Shown piece by piece: positions 43,170 through 51,263 of a stretch of 56,755 bases of DNA. A model generated the notes under the pieces. That model was not told the origin of the DNA. It saw only the letters and a program-made list of their open reading frames with translations, and searched no databases. The DNA lies in NCBI GenBank assembly GCA_030145015.1, contig JAQYWI010000010.1:1-56755 (forward strand), given 5' to 3'. The DNA comes from Desulfobacterales bacterium. GTDB taxonomy: Bacteria; Desulfobacterota; Desulfobacteria; Desulfobacterales; JAHEIW01. The position numbers and the translations under genes were made by a program. The first letter of the stretch is position 1. The number at the start of each line of letters is the position of its first letter.

Positions 43170-43871
43170 ATGGATGCCATACAGCTTAAAGATATCATCG
43201 CCGAACTCAAATCCATGGAGGATCCGGAAGCGGCAGCCGGGATGGCGCGATATGGTATCAATGCCGCGCAGGCCCTGGGGATCTCTATTCCCGGGCTTCA
43301 GGGGTTGGCCAAAAATATTGGCAAAAACCACAAATTGGCTGGCGAACTGTGGTCGTGCGGCATCCATGAGGCGCGCATCCTGGCCTGCATGATCGATGAT
43401 CCGCAACAGGTCGCCGAAGCCCAGCTGGAACGCTGGGTAAAAGAATTTAATTCCTGGGATCTATGTGACCAGTGCTGCAATCGTCTTTTCAGGAGATCAG
43501 AATTTGCCCATCAAAAAGCACTGGCCTGGGCATGCCGGCCGGATGAATTTGTCAAACGGGCCGGCTTTGTTTTGATGGCGGTGCTGGCTGTGCATGATAA
43601 AAAAGCGGCCGACCGGCAGTTTGAACCTTTCTTTGGGCTGATCAAAAAGGAAGCTGTCGATAGACGTAATTTTGTTAAAAAAGCGGTTAACTGGGCGTTG
43701 CGGCAAATCGGCAAACGCAACTTGTCCCTGAACAAAAAAGCGATTGCAGTGGCTGAAGAAATCCAGCAGTTTGAATCCAAGACGGCGCGGTGGGTGGCCA
43801 GTGATGCGCTCCGAGAATTGAGAAGCGAGAACATCCGGAAAAGATTATCATCCGGGCCGACGATGTCTTAG
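43170..43871 (+). CDS. DNA alkylation repair protein (AlkD-like)
   Basis: A 233-residue protein of predicted HEAT-like helical repeats, family AlkD, glycosylases that remove bulky or cationic alkyl bases. Visible parts are GMARYGINAAQALGISIPGL, WSCGIHEARILACMIDD, WVKEFNSWDLCDQCCNRLF, AFVKRAGF-like VKRAGFVLMAVLAVHD and NFVKKAVNWALRQIGKRN, with the W-D-x-x-D catalytic-type segment (SWDLCD). The start is uncertain (43158 or 43170) because the upstream DNA is repeat-derived. Confidence 0.82.
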   Translation: MDAIQLKDIIAELKSMEDPEAAAGMARYGINAAQALGISIPGLQGLAKNIGKNHKLAGELWSCGIHEARILACMIDDPQQVAEAQLERWVKEFNSWDLCDQCCNRLFRRSEFAHQKALAWACRPDEFVKRAGFVLMAVLAVHDKKAADRQFEPFFGLIKKEAVDRRNFVKKAVNWALRQIGKRNLSLNKKAIAVAEEIQQFESKTARWVASDALRELRSENIRKRLSSGPTMS

Positions 43872-43923
43872 ATAACGGCTAAGTTGCCATCTTTGGCACG
43901 TTCACAGTCAATTTTCTAAATGA

Positions 43924-44604
43924 CTATCCCACAAAAACACATTCCACCAGCCCCAGGGCGGAGGATATCACCTTGACAGCATCATCAACGTTTAAGGTGG
44001 CGGTATTAATAACCAGATCATAATTGGTGGGATCGGCAATATCGGCATTAAAATACTTGCGGATAAACGCCCGGCGGTCCGATTCGGTTCGCATGACCCG
44101 TCTCTTGGCCTCTTCTGGGGAAATATCGAATTCTTTGGCGACATTTTTAATCCGCCAGGATTGCGGGGCCACAATACGCACACTGAATCTTTTTTCAGGC
44201 GGCAAAATAAAATTGGCGCCTCTTCCTACCACCACGGCGCGGCCGTGTTTACCAATAGTCCCGACCACTTTCATCAGATGTTGCATATACCGGTCGGGCC
44301 ACAGATACCGTTCATGAACCAGAGAAGAGATCCAGTCTTCCAGTGTCGATAGCCCGCGTTCATCCAGGGTTTCTATCAATTTTTCGCTGACGTCGGCACT
44401 CTTGGCCATTTCATTGATGACTTCCTGATGTAAAATATCAATGCCGAGTTTTTCAGATAGGCGGGTTGCGACGATACGGCCGCCGCTGCCCGGCTCTCTG
44501 GATACGGTGACGACCGAAACCCCTTCTTTTTCCTCCTTTCCTTCTTTTTGCATGATTTGCCAGCGTTGCACCTGTTCTTCAATAATTCGGGGTATGCTTT
44601 TCAT
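43924..44604 (-). CDS. Cytidylate-kinase-like protein
   Basis: A 226-residue P-loop-type kinase of the cytidylate_kin2 group. VVTVSREPGSGGRIVATRLS is the nucleotide-binding region, HQEVINEMAKSADVS follows, then GRAVVVGRGANFILPPEKRF, the lid-like EAKRRVMRTESDRRAFIRKY and YDLVINTATLNVDDAVKVI. The substrate may be a nucleotide or not; these family members are often uncharacterised. Start 44604 has AAGGGAGGGC. Confidence 0.85.
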   Translation of the reverse strand: MKSIPRIIEEQVQRWQIMQKEGKEEKEGVSVVTVSREPGSGGRIVATRLSEKLGIDILHQEVINEMAKSADVSEKLIETLDERGLSTLEDWISSLVHERYLWPDRYMQHLMKVVGTIGKHGRAVVVGRGANFILPPEKRFSVRIVAPQSWRIKNVAKEFDISPEEAKRRVMRTESDRRAFIRKYFNADIADPTNYDLVINTATLNVDDAVKVISSALGLVECVFVG

Positions 44605-44824
44605 AAGCCCTCCCTTTTTTCTGACTTTGAAGTCAAAGGTTTTGGTTTGGAAGACCCAGTCAAACACCGATAAATTAACGCATCAAGTCCTATCCCAAGT
44701 TAAGAATAGGCCTAATCCCTGTCAATTTTTTATTGACTTCTAGTTGGCAAAAAATAACTATCTGAAATCTGTTTTGAGGCTTGGAATACGGTTTAGGGGA
44801 TTCAGATGTTTTAAAGGAGTACCT

Positions 44825-45736
44825 ATGATTGACAGACAAGTTACCACCATCATCGACCAGGAGAAATGCATCGGGTGCGAATTATGCGTAAAGGTATGTC
44901 CGTCCCGGACGATCAGCATGCAAGCAGGCAAGGCGCATGTAACCGGTGATCGCTCGTTGCAATGCGGTCATTGTGTGGCCGTATGCCCGGTTGATGCGGT
45001 ACGGGTAGACGCCATCGATGAAAAGAGTCTTTCATTTAACAGCTTTGATCTGGAAAATGGCTGGCTGCCCCACGGCGAGTTTGATACGTCCCGCCTGGTT
45101 CAATTGATGGCGTCGCGGCGATCGTGCCGCAACTATACCGGACAAACCGTAGATCGATCCGTGCTTGAAGACCTTGTGAGAATCGGGACCACCGCACCAT
45201 CGGGAACGAACGCTCAAAAATGGACCTTTACGGTTTTTCCCGATCGGGCTGCGGTGAATGAATTCGGACAGCGCATCGGGGCATTTTTCAGGAATTTAAA
45301 TCGCATGGCTGAAAAAACATTGATGCGCAAGGCGCTAAAATTGATCGGCAAACCTGCATTGGATAATTATTACCGGGAGTATTACACCTCGGCGCAAGAA
45401 GCGCTGCAGGAATGGGAACAGCACGGGCGCGATCGTCTCTTCCACGGGGCCGCTGCGGTTATCGTTGTGGCCTCCAAGCCCGGCGGCAGCTGTCCAAAGG
45501 AAGACGCCTTGCTGGCCACCCAAAATATTTTACTGGCGGCCCACAGCATGGGGTTAGGCACCTGTCTGATCGGCTTTGCGGTGGAAGCCATACAATATGA
45601 TCCGACCATCAAGCATTTCTTAAAGATTCCAAATGAGGAAAAGGTTTATGCCGTCATTGCCGTGGGATACCCGGATGAAGAATATCAGGGCCTAACGGGG
45701 AGGAAAAAAGTGGTGATGCGGTACTTTGAAGGTTAA
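44825..45736 (+). CDS. Ferredoxin-nitroreductase fusion
   Basis: A 303-residue protein. The N-terminal part has two 4Fe-4S motifs (KCIGCELCVKVCPS and QCGHCVAVCPVDAV). The C-terminal part is FMN-dependent nitroreductase-like (LMASRRSCRNYTGQ; GTTAPSGTNAQKWTFTV; NILLAAHSMGLGTCLIGF; YAVIAVGYPDEEYQG). Typical of anaerobes; electrons likely enter through the ferredoxin domain to the flavin. Substrate unknown. The ATG at 44825 follows AAAGGAG. Confidence 0.9.
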   Translation: MIDRQVTTIIDQEKCIGCELCVKVCPSRTISMQAGKAHVTGDRSLQCGHCVAVCPVDAVRVDAIDEKSLSFNSFDLENGWLPHGEFDTSRLVQLMASRRSCRNYTGQTVDRSVLEDLVRIGTTAPSGTNAQKWTFTVFPDRAAVNEFGQRIGAFFRNLNRMAEKTLMRKALKLIGKPALDNYYREYYTSAQEALQEWEQHGRDRLFHGAAAVIVVASKPGGSCPKEDALLATQNILLAAHSMGLGTCLIGFAVEAIQYDPTIKHFLKIPNEEKVYAVIAVGYPDEEYQGLTGRKKVVMRYFEG

Positions 45737-45787
45737 GCTGGATATTGGCTATTTGGTGTTGGGTATTCTTTATTGGTAGGGCACGCG

Positions 45788-46411
45788 CTATTGAATTTTC
45801 TGGTTTTGCAGGAAAGATGTCAGAATCGACTGCAGCTTGTCCAGATGGCCGGAATAAAAATGATCACAGCCGTCGATGATTTCAAATTGTGCATCCGGGT
45901 TCCAGGTCGGCAGCAGATCGCGGATTTGATTCGCCGGTGCGATGTCATCCTTGCTGCCGGTTACCACCAGTTTCAGACAGCTCGATAGGTTAACATTTTC
46001 AAACTCGATGAATCCGACCGGCGGCGAAATCATCATCATGGATTTTATTGAAGTGTGGCTGTCAGCGGCGACCCCGGTATTGACCCAGGCCCCGAAAGAG
46101 TAACCGGCAAGGTCGACTGTACTCACATTCATGGCTTCAACAAAAGCGATGGCGGCTTGGACGTCGGCCTGCTCGCCCTTACCATCATCATAGTTTCCCT
46201 GGCTGTCGCCGACCCCCCTGAAATTAAAGCGCAGGGTTGCATAGCCGTGTTGCCGGTAGGCGCTTTGAACGGTTTCCACGACCGGATTGTTCATCGTGCC
46301 GCCGTACAGCGGATGGGGGTGAGTGATCACCACCCCGTTGCTCTTGGCGCCGGCCTGCCAATATCCTTCCAGGCGGCACGGGCCGGATTCGAATGTAATT
46401 TTTTCTTCCAT
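45788..46411 (-). CDS. Alpha/beta hydrolase
   Basis: A 207-residue hydrolase. VVITHPHPLYGGTMNN resembles the oxyanion region of this subgroup; the nucleophile elbow is GYSFGA; the acid is likely in TGSKDDIAP and the His in DGCDHFYSG. These proteins are compact, without a lid domain. Substrate unknown. It is 1 bp from RNase D on the same strand, probably co-transcribed. Confidence 0.88.
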   Translation of the reverse strand: MEEKITFESGPCRLEGYWQAGAKSNGVVITHPHPLYGGTMNNPVVETVQSAYRQHGYATLRFNFRGVGDSQGNYDDGKGEQADVQAAIAFVEAMNVSTVDLAGYSFGAWVNTGVAADSHTSIKSMMMISPPVGFIEFENVNLSSCLKLVVTGSKDDIAPANQIRDLLPTWNPDAQFEIIDGCDHFYSGHLDKLQSILTSFLQNQKIQ

Positions 46412-46412
46412 C

Positions 46413-47561
46413 TCAGCCGATGTTTCTTAAGATGTCGATGATCTCGCTGCCAAACCCGGTTGCCTGCCAGGTTTTCAACTCCTCGATCTTTGACAGACTG
46501 CTGAGGCTCACAGGCTTTTGCACCGCGAGCGCACTGATCAATGCTTTGGTGCAAATGATGGATGGATCGATCTCCAGTTTTTTTGCCAGGCCGTCCCGCC
46601 AGTTTCTGAGTTCTTTGACGCGTTTGGCCACAATGGCGGGCACCATCGGTGCGGTTTTGCGAGGATATTTGGGCAGGTCCCTGGCGGATATGCGCAGCGC
46701 CGTTTTCACCGCCGCGACAACATCCTTACCGTAACGGTCGATTTGTTTTGCGCCCAATGCTTCTGTATCTAGCAGTTTATTTATGCTCTGGGGCCGGGTT
46801 TCTGCTATTGTGAGGATGGATTTGTTTCCCATTATTCTGAAAAGGGGCTGATCCTGCCGTTGTGCGATTTTTTTGCGCAGGCGCAGCAGCTCTTCCAGGA
46901 CTGCGAGACCTCTGGGACCCAGTTTGCCTGCACCTTTAAATCCGAGGAATAGGGGACCTGTGTCGTTACCTGAAGATCTGACTTTGCTTAAATAGGCGCA
47001 CTCTTCCTGAACCCAGGAAAGGCGGCCTTTTTGTTTAAGCTCCTGTTGAAGGCTTTTGGCCAAAGGAACCAGATAGTGCACATCGGCGGCGGCGTAGTCG
47101 ATCATCTCCTCCGGCAGCGGGCGCTTTGACCAGTCTTTGCGCTGGTATTTTTTATTAAGGTGGACATTATATCTTTTTGTAAGCACCGCATCCAACCCGC
47201 TTGCTTTAAAGCCCAGAAACCGGCATGCCAGCTCGGTGTCAAAAAGATTGTTGATGTTAATTTTGAAATCTCGATAAAGCGAGCGGACATCATAATCCGC
47301 CCCGTGAAATACTTTTTGAATGTCACCACGCGCGAAAACCGGCTTCAGTACGGATAAATTTTTAATCCGCAGCGGATCGATGACGGCCGTGGCGTGTTGA
47401 GTGGCGATTTGGATCAGGCAGACCTTTTCTTTAAAATGATACATGGAGTCTGCTTCCAGATCGACACCGATGATGCGCTGCTTTTCCAGCTGGCCGGCAA
47501 ATTGTACCAGGTCGGACCTGGAATTGATTGTTAAATAATTATGAGCGCTGCGGTTCGGCAT
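46413..47561 (-). CDS. rnd: Ribonuclease D
   Basis: A 382-residue 3'-5' exoribonuclease that trims tRNA. DEDD-type nuclease (GVDLEADSMYHF with D and E; FHGADYDVRSLYRD; DYAAADVHYLVPLA) is followed by an HRDC domain (RLRKKIAQRQDQPLFRIM) and a second HRDC-like part (LRNWRDGLAKKLEIDPS). The start at 47561 (MPNRSAHNYL) is preferred; the upstream ATG at 47636 lies in a hairpin. Confidence 0.87.
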   Translation of the reverse strand: MPNRSAHNYLTINSRSDLVQFAGQLEKQRIIGVDLEADSMYHFKEKVCLIQIATQHATAVIDPLRIKNLSVLKPVFARGDIQKVFHGADYDVRSLYRDFKININNLFDTELACRFLGFKASGLDAVLTKRYNVHLNKKYQRKDWSKRPLPEEMIDYAAADVHYLVPLAKSLQQELKQKGRLSWVQEECAYLSKVRSSGNDTGPLFLGFKGAGKLGPRGLAVLEELLRLRKKIAQRQDQPLFRIMGNKSILTIAETRPQSINKLLDTEALGAKQIDRYGKDVVAAVKTALRISARDLPKYPRKTAPMVPAIVAKRVKELRNWRDGLAKKLEIDPSIICTKALISALAVQKPVSLSSLSKIEELKTWQATGFGSEIIDILRNIG

Positions 47562-47619
47562 TTTTTTCTTGACCCATCTAAGCGTTTCGCCTAAGTGTGG
47601 AAACCTTATTTTGCTATCT

Positions 47620-47641
47620 GCTAAGTGCGGCTGCACTTAGC
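47620..47641. repeat. Short perfect hairpin upstream of rnd
   Basis: GCTAAGTGC and GCACTTAGC pair over a 4-nt loop, 60-80 bp upstream of the rnd start; a related imperfect copy (CTAAGCG...CGCCTAAGTG) lies just next to it. It may be in the 5' leader. Confidence 0.5.
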
Positions 47642-47816
47642 TTATTGGCATTTGACTTTAAAGAGTTTAATTTTATTTTCTAATTTAACCTTTGCTTGGA
47701 TCTCCAAGTTTGATATCCTCTAAATTTAATAAAACCTAATTTGATCGTTCGCTCAAATTATGTATTTATTTTAACCATTCTACCAGTTGTTCAAAACTTA
47801 TCAAGGTGAGAAAATA

Positions 47817-49733
47817 ATGGTAAATATAACACTTCCTGACGGTAACTTAAAGACTTTTGACACGGCCCCGACGGGCCTGGAATTGGCCGAAAGTATTTCA
47901 GCCGACTTTGCGCGCAATTGTGTGGCCGTTGAAATCGACGATACGCTTGCCGACTTGAGCGTGCCGATCTCTGAAGATGCCAGGGTTCGCCTGATTACCC
48001 GGAAGGATCCGGAGGCGCTGCACGTTTTGCGCCACAGCGCTGCCCATGTGATGGCCCAGGCTATTTTGAGGCTTTTTCGCGATGCCAAACTGACCATTGG
48101 CCCGGCCATTGAGGACGGTTTTTATTACGACATCGATATGCAACCGGTTTCAGAAGAAGATTTTCCCCGAATTGAAGCTGAAATAAAAAAAATAATTAAG
48201 GCCAAACTGCCCATTTACCGTAAAGAGGTTTCCAAAGCCGAAGCCATGGCGTTTTATAAAGATGAGCCTTACAAGCAGGAAATGCTTGCCGAGATGGAAG
48301 ACGGTACCATTTCATTTTATGAGCAGGGCGAATTTACCGATTTGTGCCGCGGCCCCCATGTGCCGCATACCGGTCACGTCAAGGCCATTAAGCTTACAAA
48401 AGTTTCGGGTGCTTACTGGCGCGCTGACCAGACCAAAGCACAGCTGCAGCGAATTTACGGAACGGCTTTTTTCACCCAAAAAGAGCTCAATGCACACCTT
48501 CATTTTCTTGAAGAGGCCAAAAAAAGAAATCATCGCAAAATAGGGCAGGCGCTGGATCTATTCAGCTTTCATGAGGAAGCACCGGGGATGCCATTTTTTC
48601 ATCCCAAAGGAATGGCGATCTGGAACATCCTGCTGGACTACTGGCGGGCCGAGCACCGGACGGCCGGTTATGTCGAGACCAAAACACCGATCATGCTCAA
48701 CCGGGCACTTTGGGAAAAGAGCGGCCACTGGGAAAATTATCGGGAAAATATGTATACGTCATCTATTGATGACAACGATTACGCCATCAAACCGATGAAC
48801 TGCCCCGGCGGTATGCTCATTTACGGCAGCAAGCCCCATTCTTACAAGGATTTGCCGCTACGGGCCGCTGAGGTTGGATTGGTCCATCGGCATGAACTCA
48901 GCGGGGTGTTGTCGGGCCTTTTTCGGGTCAGAGCTTTCCACCAGGATGATGCCCATCTGTACATGTTGCCGGAACAGATTGAGGATGAAATCCTGGGGGT
49001 GCTGCGCCTGTCGGAACGGATGTACCGTACCTTTGGTTTGGGATTTCATCTTGAACTGTCGACCCGCCCTGAAAAATCCATCGGCACCGACGCGCAATGG
49101 GAGCACGCCACCCATGGCCTGGAGTCGGCCCTGAAAATTTACGGCCATGACTATGCCTTAAATGAAGGCGACGGTGCTTTCTACGGCCCCAAAATAGACC
49201 TGCATATTAAAGACGCCTTAGGCCGGACCTGGCAGTGCGGAACCATCCAGCTGGATATGGCGCTGCCGGAGCGATTTAACCTGACTTTTATCGGCAAAGA
49301 CAATGAGCGGCACCGTCCGCTGATGATTCACCGGACCATTTTCGGATCCATTGAGCGCTTCCTGGGTATATTAATCGAGCACTTTGCCGGTAAATTCCCG
49401 CTTTGGCTGGCACCGGTTCAAGCAGCTGTCCTGCCGATTAATGATGACCTGGCGTCCTATGCCAATGAGGTCAAATCCGAGCTCGAAAATGCCGAATTGC
49501 GCGCGGAAGTCGACGATCGGGCCGAAAGCCTGAACAAAAAGATTCGTGAAGCCCAGTTGAATCAAATCCCCCTTATTCTGACTGTCGGGGCTAAAGAAAA
49601 GGATTCGGGTACCCTGTCGGTCCGAACGTTAGACGGCCATGTCAAATACGGTGTTTCTCACGAGATGTTTCTAAGCGCGGTCGGGACGCATATTCGCAAG
49701 CGGGAGCTGGCCTTGGATCTGTTTAAAGACTAA
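47817..49733 (+). CDS. thrS: Threonyl-tRNA synthetase
   Basis: Charges tRNA-Thr. The 638-residue protein has an N-terminal TGS (VNITLPDGNLKTFD), the editing/SAD domain (HVLRHSAAHVMAQAILRLF, then DLCRGPHVPHTG), class II catalytic motifs (MNCPGGMLIYG with the zinc Cys; AEVGLVHRHELSGVLSGLFR; FYGPKIDLHIKDALGRTWQC; RPLMIHRTIFGSIERFLGIL) and the anticodon-binding domain (FPLWLAPVQAAVLPINDD). Start ATG 47817 follows AAGGTGAG. No T-box leader is seen. The translation initiation factor genes that often follow thrS are absent. Confidence 0.96.
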   Translation: MVNITLPDGNLKTFDTAPTGLELAESISADFARNCVAVEIDDTLADLSVPISEDARVRLITRKDPEALHVLRHSAAHVMAQAILRLFRDAKLTIGPAIEDGFYYDIDMQPVSEEDFPRIEAEIKKIIKAKLPIYRKEVSKAEAMAFYKDEPYKQEMLAEMEDGTISFYEQGEFTDLCRGPHVPHTGHVKAIKLTKVSGAYWRADQTKAQLQRIYGTAFFTQKELNAHLHFLEEAKKRNHRKIGQALDLFSFHEEAPGMPFFHPKGMAIWNILLDYWRAEHRTAGYVETKTPIMLNRALWEKSGHWENYRENMYTSSIDDNDYAIKPMNCPGGMLIYGSKPHSYKDLPLRAAEVGLVHRHELSGVLSGLFRVRAFHQDDAHLYMLPEQIEDEILGVLRLSERMYRTFGLGFHLELSTRPEKSIGTDAQWEHATHGLESALKIYGHDYALNEGDGAFYGPKIDLHIKDALGRTWQCGTIQLDMALPERFNLTFIGKDNERHRPLMIHRTIFGSIERFLGILIEHFAGKFPLWLAPVQAAVLPINDDLASYANEVKSELENAELRAEVDDRAESLNKKIREAQLNQIPLILTVGAKEKDSGTLSVRTLDGHVKYGVSHEMFLSAVGTHIRKRELALDLFKD

Positions 49734-49739
49734 GTATTT

Positions 49740-49912
49740 GAAAAAGTGAGAAGTGAGCTAAAGTGTCCAAAGTGCCTAAATTGAACTAAAGTGAGCTAAA
49801 GTGCCTAAAGTTAAGGAATTCTGTCATTTATATATAAAAGATGGAGCGCAGCGACACCTTAACTTTAGTCACTCCCCACTTTAGATCACTTTAGTCACTT
49901 TTTAGAATAATA
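49740..49912. repeat. Dispersed inverted-arm repeat, copy E (arms and short core)
   Basis: A reduced copy. Left arm with AGTGAGCTAAAGTG, GTGCCTAAAGTTAAGG; short core GAATTCTGTC then AAAAGATGGAGCGCAGCG without 14- or 13-bp units; right arm CCTTAACTTTAGTCACT. Without the outer terminal repeats. Core orientation as at 42763. Confidence 0.8.
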
Positions 49913-49944
49913 CCAGTTTAACTGAAGTAAAAGAACGCGATGAC

Positions 49945-50151
49945 ATGACCCAAAACGCCGGAGTGACCACGCACAAGATCCAGTGGTGTGATTTACGCTG
50001 TAAATGGGCGGATGTTGCCAAACTCGAAGCCCTGGATGGAAGCTGCCATACATTTCAATCTCTGTGGTGCAAAAAATTGGGAAAGCATGTGACCAAAAAT
50101 GCACCCTGCGAAGTTTTATTCGGCCGGCGCCGCCCCACAACGAAATTTTAA
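49945..50151 (+). CDS. Small cysteine-rich protein, unknown
   Basis: A 68-residue protein with five Cys (IQWCDLRCKWADVAK; GSCHTFQSLWCKKLG; KNAPCEVLF). The spacing suggests a small metal-binding fold. I recall similar small proteins in Desulfobacterota genomes, but name no family. Basic C-terminus. Start ATG at 49945, weak ribosome-binding site. Confidence 0.62.
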   Translation: MTQNAGVTTHKIQWCDLRCKWADVAKLEALDGSCHTFQSLWCKKLGKHVTKNAPCEVLFGRRRPTTKF

Positions 50152-50223
50152 TTTGGTTATTCGTTATTGGGTATCGGGTATTGGTGGCCGGTGTCAGGGA
50201 ACAATCGGTTTCTGGTCCGTGAG

Positions 50224-50322
50224 TATAGTCGATTCGTTAATTGGTCGAATGGTCAAATAGTTTAAAATGGATTGAATCTTCTGACAATTTGACTATTCAA
50301 CTAATCAACTATTTAACTATAC
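50224..50322. repeat. Long hairpin with 8-bp-unit arms (GTTRAWTA family)
   Basis: The left arm (50224-50260, TATAGTCGATTCGTTAATTG onward) and right arm (50286-50322, ending TTTAACTATA) pair imperfectly over about 36 bp. The right arm reads in reverse complement as units GTTAAATA, GTTGATTA, GTTGAATA. It lies just upstream of a VanZ-like gene. Confidence 0.75.
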
Positions 50323-50359
50323 CTTCTGACCTTTGACGTCTGACTTCTGAACATGCCAT

Positions 50360-50758
50360 ATGCCTATTACCGCTCAATCAAAACTCAGAAATTTCTTCAT
50401 CTGCTGGCTGCCGCTGATTATTTGCTGCCTGGCCATTTACATCCAGTCAGACTATCCCAGCTCTGAAAAAATCCCCACCTTTACTTTTTCGGATAAAATC
50501 TTGCACTTTGGGGCGTACGGCCTCCTGGGCATCCTCTTTTTCAGGGCTTATGAAACACTGCCGTTCAAAGCGAATAAGACATTACTGATTCTATTGAGCA
50601 TCGGGTCAGCGACCCTGTATGGTATTAGTGATGAACTCCATCAGTATTTTGTGCCTTTCCGAAATGCCGATATTATGGATGGGGTTGCCAATACGATCGG
50701 CAGTATCTGCGGGGTTTATTTTTACCATTTGTGGAAGACTCAAAAGAAGCCGGCTTAA
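50360..50758 (+). CDS. VanZ-like membrane protein
   Basis: A 132-residue protein with about four helices. The VanZ motif is present: FSDKILHFGAYGLLGILFFR and YGISDELHQYFVPFRNADIM then DGVANTIGSICGVYF. VanZ gives low-level teicoplanin resistance in enterococci; in other bacteria the family role is unclear. Promoter not evident. Confidence 0.9.
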   Translation: MPITAQSKLRNFFICWLPLIICCLAIYIQSDYPSSEKIPTFTFSDKILHFGAYGLLGILFFRAYETLPFKANKTLLILLSIGSATLYGISDELHQYFVPFRNADIMDGVANTIGSICGVYFYHLWKTQKKPA

Positions 50759-50803
50759 GCCGGCATGCAGATTGACAAGGCCCTCGATTTTGGGTAAAAA
50801 GAC

Positions 50804-51186
50804 TAAAAGCTATCTCAAAATTAGCAGTTCATCTTGGAAGACAGAGAAAAAAAGTTTCAAAGGTGCTCTAAAGTAAGAAGTGCCTAAAATGCCTAAAATG
50901 ATCTAAAGTGCCTAAAGTTGAGGAATTCTACCCGTCGAGAGCCTCCCGTCGAGAGCCTCCCTTCGAGAGCCTCCCTTCGAGAGCCTCAGGGTCGAACGAC
51001 TGGGTCGAACGATCATCTTAAAGAAGATGGAGCGCCACGCGGCGTAAGCGCCTGCGCTGCGCGAGCGACACCATAATTTTAGGCATTTTAGATCATTTTT
51101 AATTTTAGCTCATTTGTTGTAAGCACTTTCTATAAGTTTTAAAACTGTGCCATGGGGTGTTAAATGCATTTTTGAGATAGGTTCTA
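50804..51186. repeat. Dispersed inverted-arm repeat, copy D
   Basis: Ends AAAAGCTATCTCAAAA and TTTTGAGATAGGTTCTA. Left block AGCAGTTCATCTTGG; left arm of GTGCCTAAAATGCC-type units; core with GAATTC, four 14-bp units (CCCGTCGAGAGCCT, two with CCCTTCG), two 13-bp units; extra GC-rich sequence (GCGGCGTAAGCGCC) before the right arm. Orientation as at 42763. Its right end is about 78 bp from fdhA. Confidence 0.88.
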
Positions 51187-51263
51187 TTTTAATTCTTACA
51201 TGCAACCGTGAGCGTCTGCCTGGCTGACCATCCAGCCCGGATAAAAGGAGTGGAATTAAGCGT

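Noticed and set aside
47640..47816. T-box or other leader before thrS
   Set aside because: No T-box core, specifier loop or terminator seen in the AT-rich 176 bp.
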